From Chitinivorax sp. B (GTDB lineage: Bacteria; Pseudomonadota; Gammaproteobacteria; Burkholderiales; SCOH01): a stretch of DNA of 64,000 nucleotides. Both the position numbers and the translations under genes were made by a program. Where the stretch lies: the NCBI RefSeq assembly GCF_005503445.1, contig NZ_SCOH01000029.1, forward strand, positions 1 through 64,000. The letters run 5' to 3'. The notes under the pieces are model-generated. The model was not told where the DNA came from and did no database searches. It was given only the letters and a program-made list of their open reading frames with translations. Shown in pieces: positions 45,824 to 55,482 of this stretch; position 1 is the first letter of the stretch; every line of letters starts with the position of its first letter.

Positions 45824-46088
45824 TAATAATTGACTGTAATTCTATCATTGGGCGGTTTGTCATTTTGAACTCAACCTTACTCGGGCGGACATTGCCGCCT
45901 ATCGAAATAACCTGCTATCCTGCTGATACCACACATGAATCCACATAATTTCCGCTCCTGCAACTTGCCCGCCTGTCTCGAAAGGCGGCATACAAGGTAA
46001 CGTTGTGGTTTACAATGGCACAAACTTCGCCCCGCTGCCTTCTGGTATCGGTTCGCGTAGCCCTATTTTTTCTGCAAGGAATCCCTTC

Positions 46089-46568
46089 ATGCAAATTACC
46101 AAAGATACTGTCGTTTCATTGCATTACGAAATGTACGACAGTGAGAACCAGCTTGTTGACAAGACCGAAGAACCGATCAGCTATCTGCATGGCGGGTATG
46201 ACAACATTATTCCCAAGCTTGAAGAAGCGCTGCATGGAAAGTCAGTTGGCGACAAACTGGATGTCCCTATGGAGCCGGATGACGCTTTTGGCGAATATGA
46301 TCCCACACTGGTTCGCATGGAGTCTGCCGATGCATTCCCAGAAGAAGTGCAAGTTGGCATGATGTTTGAATCAGATGACGCAGAAACCGGCGAAACCATT
46401 CTGTTCCGCGTGACGGATATTGCTGATGGCAAGGTGGTGGTAGATGGTAACCACCCACTGGCTGGCAAACGTGTTCTATTCAAATGTACAGTGACAGAAG
46501 TACGCACCGCTTCCAAGGAAGAAATCTCTCACGGCCATGCACATGGCCCACATGGTCATCATCACTGA
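46089..46568 (+). CDS. slyD: FKBP-type peptidyl-prolyl isomerase SlyD
   Basis: A 159-residue cytoplasmic prolyl isomerase and metallochaperone that helps nickel enzyme maturation. The FKBP domain is split by the insert-in-flap chaperone domain (about 70-130), with the GDKLDVPMEPDDAFGEYD loop typical of SlyD. The C-terminus is a short His-rich tail (SHGHAHGPHGHHH) for metal binding, much shorter than that of E. coli. The ATG at 46089 has aagga upstream; the in-frame GTG-type extension from 46005 is not needed. Confidence 0.93.
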   Translation: MQITKDTVVSLHYEMYDSENQLVDKTEEPISYLHGGYDNIIPKLEEALHGKSVGDKLDVPMEPDDAFGEYDPTLVRMESADAFPEEVQVGMMFESDDAETGETILFRVTDIADGKVVVDGNHPLAGKRVLFKCTVTEVRTASKEEISHGHAHGPHGHHH

Positions 46569-46587
46569 TACCGGATTTTCTTGCCCC

Positions 46588-46612
46588 AAAGGCCAGCATT
46601 GCTGGCCTTTTT
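46588..46612 (+). terminator. Rho-independent terminator of slyD
   Basis: AAAGGCCAGC (46588-46597) pairs with GCTGGCCTTT (46601-46610), 3-base loop, followed by further T. Confidence 0.85.
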
Positions 46613-46645
46613 CATTGGGATGACATTACTGTCTACATCAATGAT

Positions 46646-47125
46646 CTACGTTGGTGCGGCAGAGAAAAATACAATGGGCCCACCGCTGGTCAAACCAAGG
46701 TTGAAAGATGGCGGCACAGCCACGAGCATTGCTGTCGTTTCAGGATCTGAACGATGCTCATAACGCTGTTGTACTGCAACCTCTTCGGTGCGAATGATTT
46801 CGTGAAGCACCTCAATCTCCTTTAAACCTTTAAGCAGCTTTGGATTCGAAGCAAATAACAGCGCAATCGTGTCACACTGGGGATGCATGCCCACCACCTC
46901 AACCCGCCCATCTTCGGCAGTGCGCAAATTGACCGCTGGTGGAATACCGACATCCGCTTCGGCCAGTTGCTCAGCAGCATATGCACCATATGTCTGCAAG
47001 GCCATTGCCGCCTTTTGCCGAACATCATGTAAACATAAGTGCCCTCGCTTGATATCGCCCAATAATCTAATCACGCCCTCAATGGCCGCAGCTTCGGTCA
47101 ATGTAGCGCTATTGTCGCAACCCAT
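46646..47125 (-). CDS. Uncharacterised protein downstream of mutS (159 aa)
   Basis: No family recognised. The N-terminus starts MGCDNSATLTEAAAIEGVIR with an alpha-helical character, and the C-terminal third has beta-like segments (AMLVAVPPSFNLGLTSGGPIVFFS). No signal peptide or membrane helix. It follows mutS by 58 bases on the same strand and may be cotranscribed; there is no hint of a repair function. It converges on slyD, whose terminator lies between them. Confidence 0.6.
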   Translation of the reverse strand: MGCDNSATLTEAAAIEGVIRLLGDIKRGHLCLHDVRQKAAMALQTYGAYAAEQLAEADVGIPPAVNLRTAEDGRVEVVGMHPQCDTIALLFASNPKLLKGLKEIEVLHEIIRTEEVAVQQRYEHRSDPETTAMLVAVPPSFNLGLTSGGPIVFFSAAPT

Positions 47126-47183
47126 CTTTACCCCCGAGCTTATTCAAATGTCATTCAAAGTACAACCAAGCTTGAAGCATAGA

Positions 47184-49784
47184 TCATGAATTGAGCAATT
47201 GCTTGAGCTGATACAACACCTCAAGTGCTTGCCGAGGCGTCATTTCGTCAGGGTTGACGGCAGCCAACGCATCCACAACTGGTGGCATTTCAACTGGCTC
47301 TTCAAGTGGCTGAGCAACTGCAAACAAATCCCCCTGAAATGCACTACCCGTGCCCATTTGCTCCAATTCAATCAGATGCCGTTTTGCTGAGCGAATCACA
47401 GGTGCCGGCACACCTGCCAATTGCGCAACCTGAATACCATATGATTGACTAGCCGGCCCATCTTGAACCGCATGCAAAAACACGATGCGATCCTTATGCT
47501 CTACCGCATCCAGATGGACATTCGCCGCTATCGGAAATTCCTGGCTCAGGCGGGTAAGTTCAAAATAATGTGTCGCAAACAGCGTATAGCTACGATTCTT
47601 CTCCAGTAAATGGCGGGCAATAGCGTATGCCAGCGCCAAGCCATCAAAAGTAGAAGTTCCTCTCCCGACTTCATCCATCAATACCAGACTGTGTTCGGTA
47701 GCATGGTGAAGAATGTTTGCAGTCTCAGTCATTTCCACCATGAAAGTAGAGCGACCGCCCGCCAGATCATCGGATGCTCCAATCCGGGTAAAAATTCGAT
47801 CAACCGGACCAATCAACGCTCTTGTCGCAGGAATCAGACTACCCACGTGGGCCAACAATACAATCAGCGCATTCTGTCGCATATAAGTTGATTTACCACC
47901 CATGTTCGGGCCGGTAATCAACAACAGCTTGCGTGTAGTCGACAAACATGTGTCATTGGCAATGAAGCTGTCGATCTGACTCTCTACAACTGGATGGCGA
48001 CCTTGATCAATCTCCAGCACATTTTCGTTAGTAAACTCTGGCGCCACCCAATTCAACATCCCAGCCCGCTCAGCAAAGCAAGCCAATACATCCAGCTGCG
48101 CAACCGCTGCGGCCAATCGCTGCAGAGGTGCCAAATGTGTTTGCAAATGGTCCAGCAAAGCTTCGTACAGGTTCTTTTCCAGCGCCAAGGCACGGTCCTG
48201 TGCGGACAAAGCCTTATCTTCAAAGGTCTTTAACTCAGGCGTGATAAAACGTTCGGCATTCTTCAATGTTTGTCGACGACGATAGTCATCTGGCACGTTA
48301 TCAGCTTGTGCTCGGCTAACTTCAATATAAAAACCGTGAACACGATTGAATTCAACCTTGAGCGTACTGATACCGGTTCTCTCACGCTCCCTTGCCTCAA
48401 GGGCCAGCAGGAATTCACCACAGTTGGCCTGAATTGCACGCAATTCGTCCAAATCGGCCGAGTAACCATCCGCAATCACACCGCCCTCACGCAACACAAC
48501 GGCAGGTTCGGCCTTGAGAGAGGTTACCAACAAATCCTGACAATGCGTTGGCACAACCAGACCGGTTTGCAGTGACGTCAAGGCAGAGGTAGACATGCCC
48601 GCCAATAAAGGCGTCAACTCTGGCAAACGCAACAGTGCATCCCTCAATCCAGACAAATCACGCGGGCGCGCGGTACGAAGCGCAATGCGCGCCGTAATCC
48701 GCTCAATGTCTGCCATTCGATTTAATATGTCATGAATACTGCTGCTTGCATCTTTTTCCAGCAACTCGACCACGGCTTCCTGACGTGCCAAAACCGTTTC
48801 GTGCTGACGCAATGGATGATGCAACCAATGCCGCAGCAATCGACTCCCCATGGCCGAAGCACACGTATCCAGTACAGACAGTAAAGTGGGGGCAGGCTCA
48901 TTACAGATGGTTTCGGTCAATTCCAGATTTCGGCGGGTGGCGGCATCCAACACCAGATACTCGTTACCACGCTCCACTGTCATTGAAGTCAAATGTGGCA
49001 AAGCAGAGCCTTGTGTTTGCTTGGCATAGTCAAGCAATGCTCCCGCGGCCCCGATTGCTGACATCAAACCATCACAACCAAAGCCGGACAAGTCATGCGT
49101 GCCAAAATGTTGCTTTAGTAGACGTTGCGCGGTATCAATATCAAAGCACCATGCTGCCAGTGCTTTACTCGTCAAGCCCGCTTGGGCAATGATGGGCAAT
49201 TGCAAACCATCCGGCATCAGAATTTCAGCAGGACGAATTCGCTCCAACTCAGATACCAATTGCTCTGCTGGTGACTCTTTCAATCGAAATAAACCAGAGG
49301 ATAGCGACAACCAAGCCATGCCAATCGTTCCTTTACTAGCATGTAGTGCCAGCAGCACGTTGTCACGTTTTTCATCCAGCAATGCTGTATCCGTCAACGT
49401 CCCAGGGGTGACAATTCGCACCACTTTACGCTCAACAGGACCCTTACTAGTGCTCGGATCACCTATCTGCTCGCAGATTGCTACTGACTGCCCCAGCTTG
49501 ACCAACTTAGCAAGATATTGCTCCATTGCATGATAGGGCACCCCTGCCATCTTGATCGGCACACCCGCTGAAGCCCCACGTGCGGTCAAGGTGATATCCA
49601 GCAACTTGGCCGCTAGTTCTGCATCTCCATAGAACAGTTCATAGAAGTCCCCCATACGATAGAACACCAGCTTATCGGGATGATCTGCCTTGATGCGAAG
49701 ATATTGTTGCATCATTGGCGTGTGCTGGACATCGGCAATCACCTTGCCGGCTTTCTGGTCGACTTCAATGTGCTCTACTGCCAT
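47184..49784 (-). CDS. mutS: DNA mismatch repair protein MutS
   Basis: An 866-residue mismatch sensor ATPase. The mismatch-reading Phe-x-Glu motif is in the N-terminal [19 protein letters not shown] block. The ATPase carries Walker [16 protein letters not shown] and Walker [17 protein letters not shown], with the HYFELTRL histidine switch. The start MAVEHIEV at 49784 is chosen because GAGGAATTC immediately precedes it; an extended frame to 49820 has none. The C-terminal tetramerisation tail ([23 protein letters not shown]-like) is present. No mutL is adjacent. Confidence 0.95.
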   Translation of the reverse strand: MAVEHIEVDQKAGKVIADVQHTPMMQQYLRIKADHPDKLVFYRMGDFYELFYGDAELAAKLLDITLTARGASAGVPIKMAGVPYHAMEQYLAKLVKLGQSVAICEQIGDPSTSKGPVERKVVRIVTPGTLTDTALLDEKRDNVLLALHASKGTIGMAWLSLSSGLFRLKESPAEQLVSELERIRPAEILMPDGLQLPIIAQAGLTSKALAAWCFDIDTAQRLLKQHFGTHDLSGFGCDGLMSAIGAAGALLDYAKQTQGSALPHLTSMTVERGNEYLVLDAATRRNLELTETICNEPAPTLLSVLDTCASAMGSRLLRHWLHHPLRQHETVLARQEAVVELLEKDASSSIHDILNRMADIERITARIALRTARPRDLSGLRDALLRLPELTPLLAGMSTSALTSLQTGLVVPTHCQDLLVTSLKAEPAVVLREGGVIADGYSADLDELRAIQANCGEFLLALEARERERTGISTLKVEFNRVHGFYIEVSRAQADNVPDDYRRRQTLKNAERFITPELKTFEDKALSAQDRALALEKNLYEALLDHLQTHLAPLQRLAAAVAQLDVLACFAERAGMLNWVAPEFTNENVLEIDQGRHPVVESQIDSFIANDTCLSTTRKLLLITGPNMGGKSTYMRQNALIVLLAHVGSLIPATRALIGPVDRIFTRIGASDDLAGGRSTFMVEMTETANILHHATEHSLVLMDEVGRGTSTFDGLALAYAIARHLLEKNRSYTLFATHYFELTRLSQEFPIAANVHLDAVEHKDRIVFLHAVQDGPASQSYGIQVAQLAGVPAPVIRSAKRHLIELEQMGTGSAFQGDLFAVAQPLEEPVEMPPVVDALAAVNPDEMTPRQALEVLYQLKQLLNS

Positions 49785-49930
49785 GAATTCCTCTTGATCT
49801 GAATCGATGGGACTTACCACTCACCCAAATTGTTGAAACTGGTGCTCGGGATAAATCAGGGAAGACGCCATTATAAGGCGCATACAAAGCCGGGATGGCC
49901 TATAAACCAAGTTGATTTGTCTTTGGCAAA

Positions 49931-49963
49931 GAAAAAAGCCGCTGTCAATGACAGCGGCTTTTT
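49931..49963 (-). terminator. Rho-independent terminator of the tRNA operon
   Basis: GCCGCTGTC (49938-49946) pairs with GACAGCGGC (49950-49958). On the minus strand it is followed by TTTTTTC. It lies just downstream of the second tRNA-Arg. Confidence 0.9.
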
Positions 49964-49967
49964 GAAT

Positions 49968-50044
49968 TGGCGCACCCGGAGCGATTCGAACGCCCGACCC
50001 CTTGGTTCGTAGCCAAGTACTCTATCCAGCTGAGCTACGGGTGC
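49968..50044 (-). tRNA. tRNA-Arg (ACG), second copy
   Basis: A 77-base cloverleaf with acceptor GCACCCG/CGGGTGC, an encoded 3' CCA, D-loop AGCTGGA, anticodon stem CTTGG/CCAAG around loop CTACGAA (anticodon ACG, read as ICG after A-to-I editing), and T-loop GTTCGAATC. Identical in sequence to the copy at 50071-50147. Confidence 0.97.
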
Positions 50045-50070
50045 ATCTTTAAGAACATGATTTTTTCAAC

Positions 50071-50147
50071 TGGCGCACCCGGAGCGATTCGAACGCCCGA
50101 CCCCTTGGTTCGTAGCCAAGTACTCTATCCAGCTGAGCTACGGGTGC
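50071..50147 (-). tRNA. tRNA-Arg (ACG), first copy
   Basis: The same 77-base sequence as the downstream copy, with CCA encoded. It is transcribed after tRNA-Ser with a 7-base gap and is followed after 26 bases by its duplicate. Confidence 0.97.
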
Positions 50148-50154
50148 GCTATGT

Positions 50155-50248
50155 TGGCGGAGAAAGAGGGATTCGAACCCTCGATACGAGTTTTAGCCCG
50201 TATGCTCCCTTAGCAGGGGAGTGCCTTCGACCTCTCGGCCATTTCTCC
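50155..50248 (-). tRNA. tRNA-Ser (GCT)
   Basis: 94 bases with acceptor GGAGAAA/TTTCTCC, a long variable arm (CATACGGGC...ACTCGTATC-type region), anticodon loop CTGCTAA (anticodon GCT), and encoded CCA. It is the first tRNA of a Ser-Arg-Arg operon. Confidence 0.97.
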
Positions 50249-50266
50249 GTTCTCGAAAGAGGCGCT

Positions 50267-50295
50267 ATATTACTGAGCCAGCCTTTACCCGTCAA
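50267..50295 (-). promoter_or_regulatory. Sigma-70 promoter of the tRNA operon
   Basis: Read on the minus strand: -35 TTGACG (50295-50290), a 17-base spacer, then -10 TAATAT (50272-50267), about 18 bases before the mature tRNA-Ser. This is a close match to consensus. Confidence 0.8.
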
Positions 50296-50674
50296 CACCT
50301 ATTTTCAATTTCGGCGCGAATTTTGCACTGCCCTGCAAAGGGCGCCACAGGCCAATCGAGACAAGTTCAAGCTAAATTAAACACTTACCTTTTCCATTAT
50401 TAGTTAATGCCGGATTCGACATTCGTTGAAATCTTCTTGAAGCAGTCAGCTTCAATCTCTAAACATTACCGACACACCACCAAATCTTGGCACGCTCAAT
50501 TAGAAGTGCCGCCAATCAACACCTGTTCAGCGGTAGATTTTCCAGCATGGGATGACAATGAGTATGGCCAGATAAGTTGTCTGACAGTTAGACATAGAGA
50601 GCTGGAAATGCTAGGCTGCATCACATAAGAAGTGACCAATATACGTCATCGATCAATCATTCGAGGAGCACCCA
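50296..50674. other. Intergenic region before the GMC oxidoreductase gene
   Basis: 379 bases with no supported gene. A plus-strand frame (50407-50628) has no ribosome-binding site and no family resemblance. A+T-rich stretch at 50370-50400. No repeat found. Confidence 0.5.
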
Positions 50675-52372
50675 ATGAGTCAGCAACAAGCGGCCTGCTA
50701 CGATTATGACTTTATCGTCATCGGCTCGGGGTTTGGTGGCAGTGTGTCGGCATTGCGTTTGGCAGAAAAAGGCTATCAGGTCGCAGTCGTTGAAATGGGC
50801 AAACGTTGGCGACCCGAGGACTTCCCCAGCACCAATTGGAAACTCCATAAATATTTATGGCGGCCAAGCGCCAAGCTGGAAGGCTTCTTTAACATTCGGC
50901 TATTCAAGCATGTGATGGTGGTATGTGGTAACGCGGTGGGTGGCGGATCGATCACCTATGCCAATACCTTGCTGGTACCACCCGACAGTGTGTGGCGGGA
51001 TGGAAGCTGGGCCGGACTGACGGATTGGCAAACCGTCATGCCCAAATACTATGCAACTGCCAAAAACATGCTCGGCGTTACAACCAATAGAACTCTGGGC
51101 GATGCCGATCACTTGTTGAAACAGATGGCTGATCACGCCGGTATCGGCAATACATTTTACCATACCGATGTCGCCGTGCTGTTTGGCCCGGAAGGCACCC
51201 CTCCCGGTACTCAGATACCTGATCCATTCTTCAACGGTGAAGGGCCAACAAGGCGGACCTGTACTGGCTGCGGTGGCTGCATGACTGGCTGCCGGGTCGG
51301 CGCGAAGAATACGCTGGATCAAAACTATCTCTACCTGGCAGAACGACGGGGCGCAGAAGTCGTTGAACAAACACGCGTGACGCGGATCACTCCATTGTCC
51401 GAGGATGGTCAGTCCGGCTATCAGCTGATCTTGGAACCAGCCACACAGCGAACAAAAGCAACCACATCGAAGCGGACAGTACATTGTCGCGGCCTGATTA
51501 TCGCCGCCTCATCACTTGGCACCCAGGAATTGCTGCTCAAACAACGGGCAGATGGATATTTGCCAAAACTGAGTCAACGACTGGGGAAATTCGTGCGCAC
51601 CAATGCCGAATCGATCATTGGTGTCCGTTTCCGGGATCGCCAATATGATCTGTCAAAAGGCATTGCAATTGGTTCTGGCATTTATCTAGATCAATACACG
51701 CATATTGAAGCAGTCCGCTATGCAGCGGGGCATGACGCATTAGGCGTGCAATGCTCCCCACTGGTTCGCCCACACCCCCGGCTGCCCAATGCGTTGGTCT
51801 GGCTGGCCACCTTACTACGTTACCCTCGACGAGCATTACGCATTCACAATCCAATCGGCTTTGCCAGACAAACGCTTGTATTGCTTTGCATGCAGACCTT
51901 GGACAGCCATTTGACCATGCGTCTGAAACGCCCATGGTATTGGCCATTCCAGCGACTGTTGTGTAGCGATGGTGCGCGCATCCCAACTGGTATCGAACAG
52001 GCCAATACCTTTGCTGAGAAAAGCGCAAAGTTGTTCAATGCCGATGCCATCAGTGCGTTGCCGGAAGTACTGTTTGGCATCCCCACCACTGCGCACTGCA
52101 TGGGTGGGGCGGTGATGGGGCGTAATGCAGCAGAAGGTGTCATAGACTACCGTTGCCGGGTGTGGGGGTACAAGAACCTATATATCTGTGATGGCAGCAT
52201 ACTGAGTGCCAATCTGGGGGTGAACCCCAGCCTGACGATCCTGGCACTGACAGAGCATGCGATGAGCCACATTCCTTCCTCATCCCAACATGACTGGCAA
52301 GATGAAGCCGGCAAAGAAACCTTACCGCAACCTGCAAACCGACAAGGCTTTGCCACTGCACTACCTGCATAG
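50675..52372 (+). CDS. GMC-family FAD oxidoreductase with a four-Cys cluster
   Basis: A 565-residue flavoprotein. The FAD-binding motif is IGSGFGGSVSALRL (16-29), and a GNAVGGGSITYAN block (85-97) is the second FAD contact of the steroid/alcohol oxidase group. The sequence CTGCGGCMTGCRVGAK (196-211) spaces four Cys as in a ferredoxin [4Fe-4S] site (C196, C199, C202, C206). The C-terminus reads YICDGSILSANLGVNPSLTILALTEHAM, normal for GMC enzymes. It resembles the cholesterol-oxidase-like branch, though no steroid genes are nearby. The start has cgaggag at a good distance. Substrate unknown; a non-oxygen electron acceptor is possible. Confidence 0.85.
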   Translation: MSQQQAACYDYDFIVIGSGFGGSVSALRLAEKGYQVAVVEMGKRWRPEDFPSTNWKLHKYLWRPSAKLEGFFNIRLFKHVMVVCGNAVGGGSITYANTLLVPPDSVWRDGSWAGLTDWQTVMPKYYATAKNMLGVTTNRTLGDADHLLKQMADHAGIGNTFYHTDVAVLFGPEGTPPGTQIPDPFFNGEGPTRRTCTGCGGCMTGCRVGAKNTLDQNYLYLAERRGAEVVEQTRVTRITPLSEDGQSGYQLILEPATQRTKATTSKRTVHCRGLIIAASSLGTQELLLKQRADGYLPKLSQRLGKFVRTNAESIIGVRFRDRQYDLSKGIAIGSGIYLDQYTHIEAVRYAAGHDALGVQCSPLVRPHPRLPNALVWLATLLRYPRRALRIHNPIGFARQTLVLLCMQTLDSHLTMRLKRPWYWPFQRLLCSDGARIPTGIEQANTFAEKSAKLFNADAISALPEVLFGIPTTAHCMGGAVMGRNAAEGVIDYRCRVWGYKNLYICDGSILSANLGVNPSLTILALTEHAMSHIPSSSQHDWQDEAGKETLPQPANRQGFATALPA

Positions 52373-52400
52373 GCAAGTGGCTGTACGTGCATAAAAACAA

Positions 52401-52422
52401 ACAGCCCGGCATACCGGGCTGT
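52401..52422 (-). terminator. Rho-independent terminator of lysC
   Basis: ACAGCCCGG (52401-52409) pairs with CCGGGCTGT (52414-52422) across a 4-base loop. On the minus strand TTTGTTTTTAT follows. Confidence 0.88.
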
Positions 52423-52450
52423 GGTTCATTCAGAACAGGAATGCAGTTGC

Positions 52451-53677
52451 TTAAACCGGCTGGTCCAGGCCAAATGCTTTATGCAGTACACGCACGGCCA
52501 ATTCCAGATACTTCTCATCAATAATGACGGAAATCTTGATTTCAGAGGTCGAGATCATTTGGATATTGATGCCCTCCTCCGCCAACGTACGGAACATAGT
52601 CGACGCCACGCCCACATGCGAGCGCATCCCAATGCCTACGGCAGAAACTTTGGCAATCTTGTCGTCACCGGTCACACTTTGTGCACCGATGTGAGATTGA
52701 ACACCTTCCAGAATCTTCAGTGTCTTGGCGTAATCATTACGGTGTACGGTAAAGGAGAAGTCGGTTGTGCCATCTTCACCTGTATTCTGGATGATCACAT
52801 CCACGTCGATATTGGCATCGGCCACCGGGCCCAGTATCTGATAAGCGATACCTGGCTTGTCAGGCACGCCAGTGATCTTGATTTTCGCTTCATCACGGTT
52901 GAACGCAATGCCGGAGATGACAGCCTTTTCCATTTCTTCGTCTTCCTCAAAGGTAATCAGTGTGCCTTCGCCAGCATCTTCAAAGCTGGACAACACGCGC
53001 AGCTTGACCTTGTATTTGCCAGCGAACTCGACCGAGCGGATCTGCAATACTTTGGATCCCATGCTGGCCATTTCCAGCATTTCTTCAAAGGTGATGCGAT
53101 CCAGCTTGCGTGCCTCGGGCACAATCCGTGGATCGGTTGTGTAGACACCATCCACGTCAGTGTAAATCTGGCATTCGTCGGCTTTCAAAGCAGCCGCCAA
53201 TGCGACACCCGTAGTATCCGATCCACCACGCCCCAGCGTAGTGATGTCGCCATGCTCGTCTACCCCTTGGAAGCCAGCAACAATGACAACCTTGCCAGTA
53301 TCCAGGTCAGCACGCATATTGTGCTCATCGATTTCGATAATACGAGCTTTGGTGAACGAACTGTCTGTCAGAATGCGGACTTGAGCACCGGTATAGCTTT
53401 TGGCATCGATACCGGCTTCTTTGAGCGCCATGGCGAGCAGGCCGATGGTTACTTGCTCGCCCGTTGACACGATCACATCCAGTTCACGCGGATCCGGCTG
53501 GGCTTGAATTTCCTTGGCCAGGGCAATCAAGCGGTTGGTTTCGCCACTCATGGCAGAGACAACAACCACGATCTGATGCCCCTGGGCTTTCCACTTGGCG
53601 ACTCGCTTGGCAACATTCTTGATACGATCCGGGTTGCCGACCGATGTACCGCCATATTTCTGTACGATTAGCGCCAT
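52451..53677 (-). CDS. lysC: Aspartate kinase (monofunctional, lysine-sensitive type)
   Basis: A 408-residue enzyme that phosphorylates aspartate, the first step to lysine, methionine and threonine. The kinase motif [17 protein letters not shown] is at 7-23, and two C-terminal ACT domains (about 265-405) carry the feedback site. It is not fused to homoserine dehydrogenase. Together with dapA it represents the diaminopimelate route in this window. It is likely monocistronic. Confidence 0.94.
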   Translation of the reverse strand: MALIVQKYGGTSVGNPDRIKNVAKRVAKWKAQGHQIVVVVSAMSGETNRLIALAKEIQAQPDPRELDVIVSTGEQVTIGLLAMALKEAGIDAKSYTGAQVRILTDSSFTKARIIEIDEHNMRADLDTGKVVIVAGFQGVDEHGDITTLGRGGSDTTGVALAAALKADECQIYTDVDGVYTTDPRIVPEARKLDRITFEEMLEMASMGSKVLQIRSVEFAGKYKVKLRVLSSFEDAGEGTLITFEEDEEMEKAVISGIAFNRDEAKIKITGVPDKPGIAYQILGPVADANIDVDVIIQNTGEDGTTDFSFTVHRNDYAKTLKILEGVQSHIGAQSVTGDDKIAKVSAVGIGMRSHVGVASTMFRTLAEEGINIQMISTSEIKISVIIDEKYLELAVRVLHKAFGLDQPV

Positions 53678-54092
53678 CGTTTTTCCACGTTTTGTTTCAG
53701 TTAAGCAATCTGGTCACGGACCCGACTGACTGGTCCATGTTCCTGCCTTGGCAGAATTCTGCACAGCAGAACCGGTGATTCTTCCTGTTCTGTCAAACAA
53801 TTGTCAATACGTAAAAGATATAAGCTTATGCGCAATACCATTCGTTCAAGACAATCATCTTCTCGTACTTTCAATGCATTGCTGGTGGCTAGGCCGCGCG
53901 CACCATTGCCCCTGCCCTTACCTGTGAGTGAACTGCAGATATTGTTCCCGGTGCAAGAACGAACGATATCGTCATGTTGTCTGACACGTTTCATAGCTAT
54001 TCTTGAGATAGGTTCGTCACGATGAATAAAGAATCGTGGTATAAACCCGTTTTTCAATCATTCGGCATCGCTTATCAACGGGTGCCGACCTT
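53678..54092. other. Intergenic region between lysC and lplT
   Basis: 415 bases. A minus-strand frame of 118 codons (53701-54057) lies just upstream of lysC but has no ribosome-binding site, no family resemblance and odd composition, and is not called. On the minus strand TTGACA occurs at 53810-53805 but without a convincing -10. No lysine riboswitch fold was recognised. Confidence 0.5.
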
Positions 54093-55412
54093 ATGATGGA
54101 TCGCGGATTTTTTATCATTCTGGGCGCACAGTTCCTGTCTGCATTGGCAGATAATGCACTATTCATTGCTGCCCTTGCATTACTCAAGTTTCAACACGCA
54201 CCAGAATGGCATCAATCTATGCTGTTGTGGTGTTTCACCGTCTCCTACGTCCTCTTGGCACCATTTGCTGGCTCGTTTGCCGACTCCATGCCTAAAGGTC
54301 GGGCCATGTTGATCTGTAATGGGATCAAACTGGCAGGCTGTGTCGGTATGTTGCTTGGTGCACCACCGCTACTATCCTATTCATTGGTTGGATTTGGCGC
54401 AGCAGCTTATTCGCCGGCCAAGTATGGCATCATCACCGAATATCTGCCGCATGAAAAACTGGTTGCAGCCAATGGCTGGCTGGAAGGCGCCACGGTCAGT
54501 GCCATCATATTTGGTACCGTGCTGGGCGGCGTACTGGTCAGCCCGTATGTAGACAACCTGCTGAATACCACCCCGCTGCTCAGTTCTGTCGAAACGCCGA
54601 TATTCGCCATATCAATACTTGCAGTAATCTACTTGGCAGCCTCCTGGGTCAATCTCTATATTCCGAAACTGGATGTGGAAATCCACCCACTGCACTATAG
54701 CCCCAGCTTTTTGATACGTGAGTTCTGGAGTTGTGTGAAGCGGTTATGGCGCGATCCGCAAGGCGGACTGTCGCTGGCTGTCACCACGTTATTTTGGGGA
54801 GCCGGTCGCACCATGCAATTGGTTGTCATCAACTGGTCGATTCTGTGGTTGGCCATACCTTTTGAAAAGGCAACCCAGTTGGTTGCAGTAGTGGCTGTCG
54901 GCACCATTCTAGGTGCTGCCGCTGCCAGCTTTTACATTCCATTGAAGCAAGCATTCAGGGTACTACCCGCAGGTATTGCCATGGGCGTATTCGTAATCAG
55001 CATGCTGTTTGTGAATCAGGTGAGTGTAGCAGCAGGATTGATGGTGGTCGTTGGTGCACTTTCCGGCTTTTTTGTTGTGCCACTGAACGCCATGCTGCAG
55101 CATCGTGGGCACTCGCTGATGGGTGCTGGGCACTCCATTGCAGTCCAAAACTTCAACGAGAATCTGGGCATTCTGGTCATGGTAGGGGTGCATGCATTAC
55201 TGGTGAAATACTTCAGCCATCCATTGCCTGCCGATGCCAATGCGGTCGCCGAGGCTTATTTCAAGACGGGTGACATGCCGCCAATGCATGCCATCATTAT
55301 TGGCTTTGGTTGCTTGTTAATGGTAGTGATGTCGATCATTTTCCAGATGCACAGGAAGGCAATTCAGCGTGGCATCATGCCGAAAGAAGGCGACGCGCCG
55401 TTTCACCCTTGA
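54093..55412 (+). CDS. lplT: Lysophospholipid transporter LplT
   Basis: A 439-residue MFS flippase that returns lysophospholipids across the inner membrane. The N-terminal FIILGAQFLSALADNALFIAALALL and the loop PFAGSFADSMPKGR are typical of LplT. Twelve hydrophobic segments are visible. In enterobacteria it is followed by the acyltransferase Aas; here no aas is adjacent and a separate acyltransferase gene lies at 21-22 kb. Start could be the first or second Met. Confidence 0.88.
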   Translation: MMDRGFFIILGAQFLSALADNALFIAALALLKFQHAPEWHQSMLLWCFTVSYVLLAPFAGSFADSMPKGRAMLICNGIKLAGCVGMLLGAPPLLSYSLVGFGAAAYSPAKYGIITEYLPHEKLVAANGWLEGATVSAIIFGTVLGGVLVSPYVDNLLNTTPLLSSVETPIFAISILAVIYLAASWVNLYIPKLDVEIHPLHYSPSFLIREFWSCVKRLWRDPQGGLSLAVTTLFWGAGRTMQLVVINWSILWLAIPFEKATQLVAVVAVGTILGAAAASFYIPLKQAFRVLPAGIAMGVFVISMLFVNQVSVAAGLMVVVGALSGFFVVPLNAMLQHRGHSLMGAGHSIAVQNFNENLGILVMVGVHALLVKYFSHPLPADANAVAEAYFKTGDMPPMHAIIIGFGCLLMVVMSIIFQMHRKAIQRGIMPKEGDAPFHP

Positions 55413-55426
55413 TTGACGTTAAACCC

Positions 55427-55456
55427 AAAAAATGGCTGCCTATTGCAGCCATTTTT
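55427..55456. terminator. Bidirectional terminator
   Basis: AAAAAATGGCTGC (55427-55439) pairs with GCAGCCATTTTT (55445-55456), serving lplT and the converging response-regulator gene. Confidence 0.88.
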
Positions 55457-55482
55457 ATTGACAGCGCTGTCACAGATTCAGA

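Noticed and set aside
50407-50628. 73-codon frame between the tRNAs and the GMC gene
   Set aside because: No ribosome-binding site, no family match; composition like non-coding DNA.
53701-54057. 118-codon minus-strand frame directly upstream of lysC
   Set aside because: No ribosome-binding site, no resemblance to any family, and Arg/Cys-rich composition. It could be checked by proteomics but is not supported as a gene.
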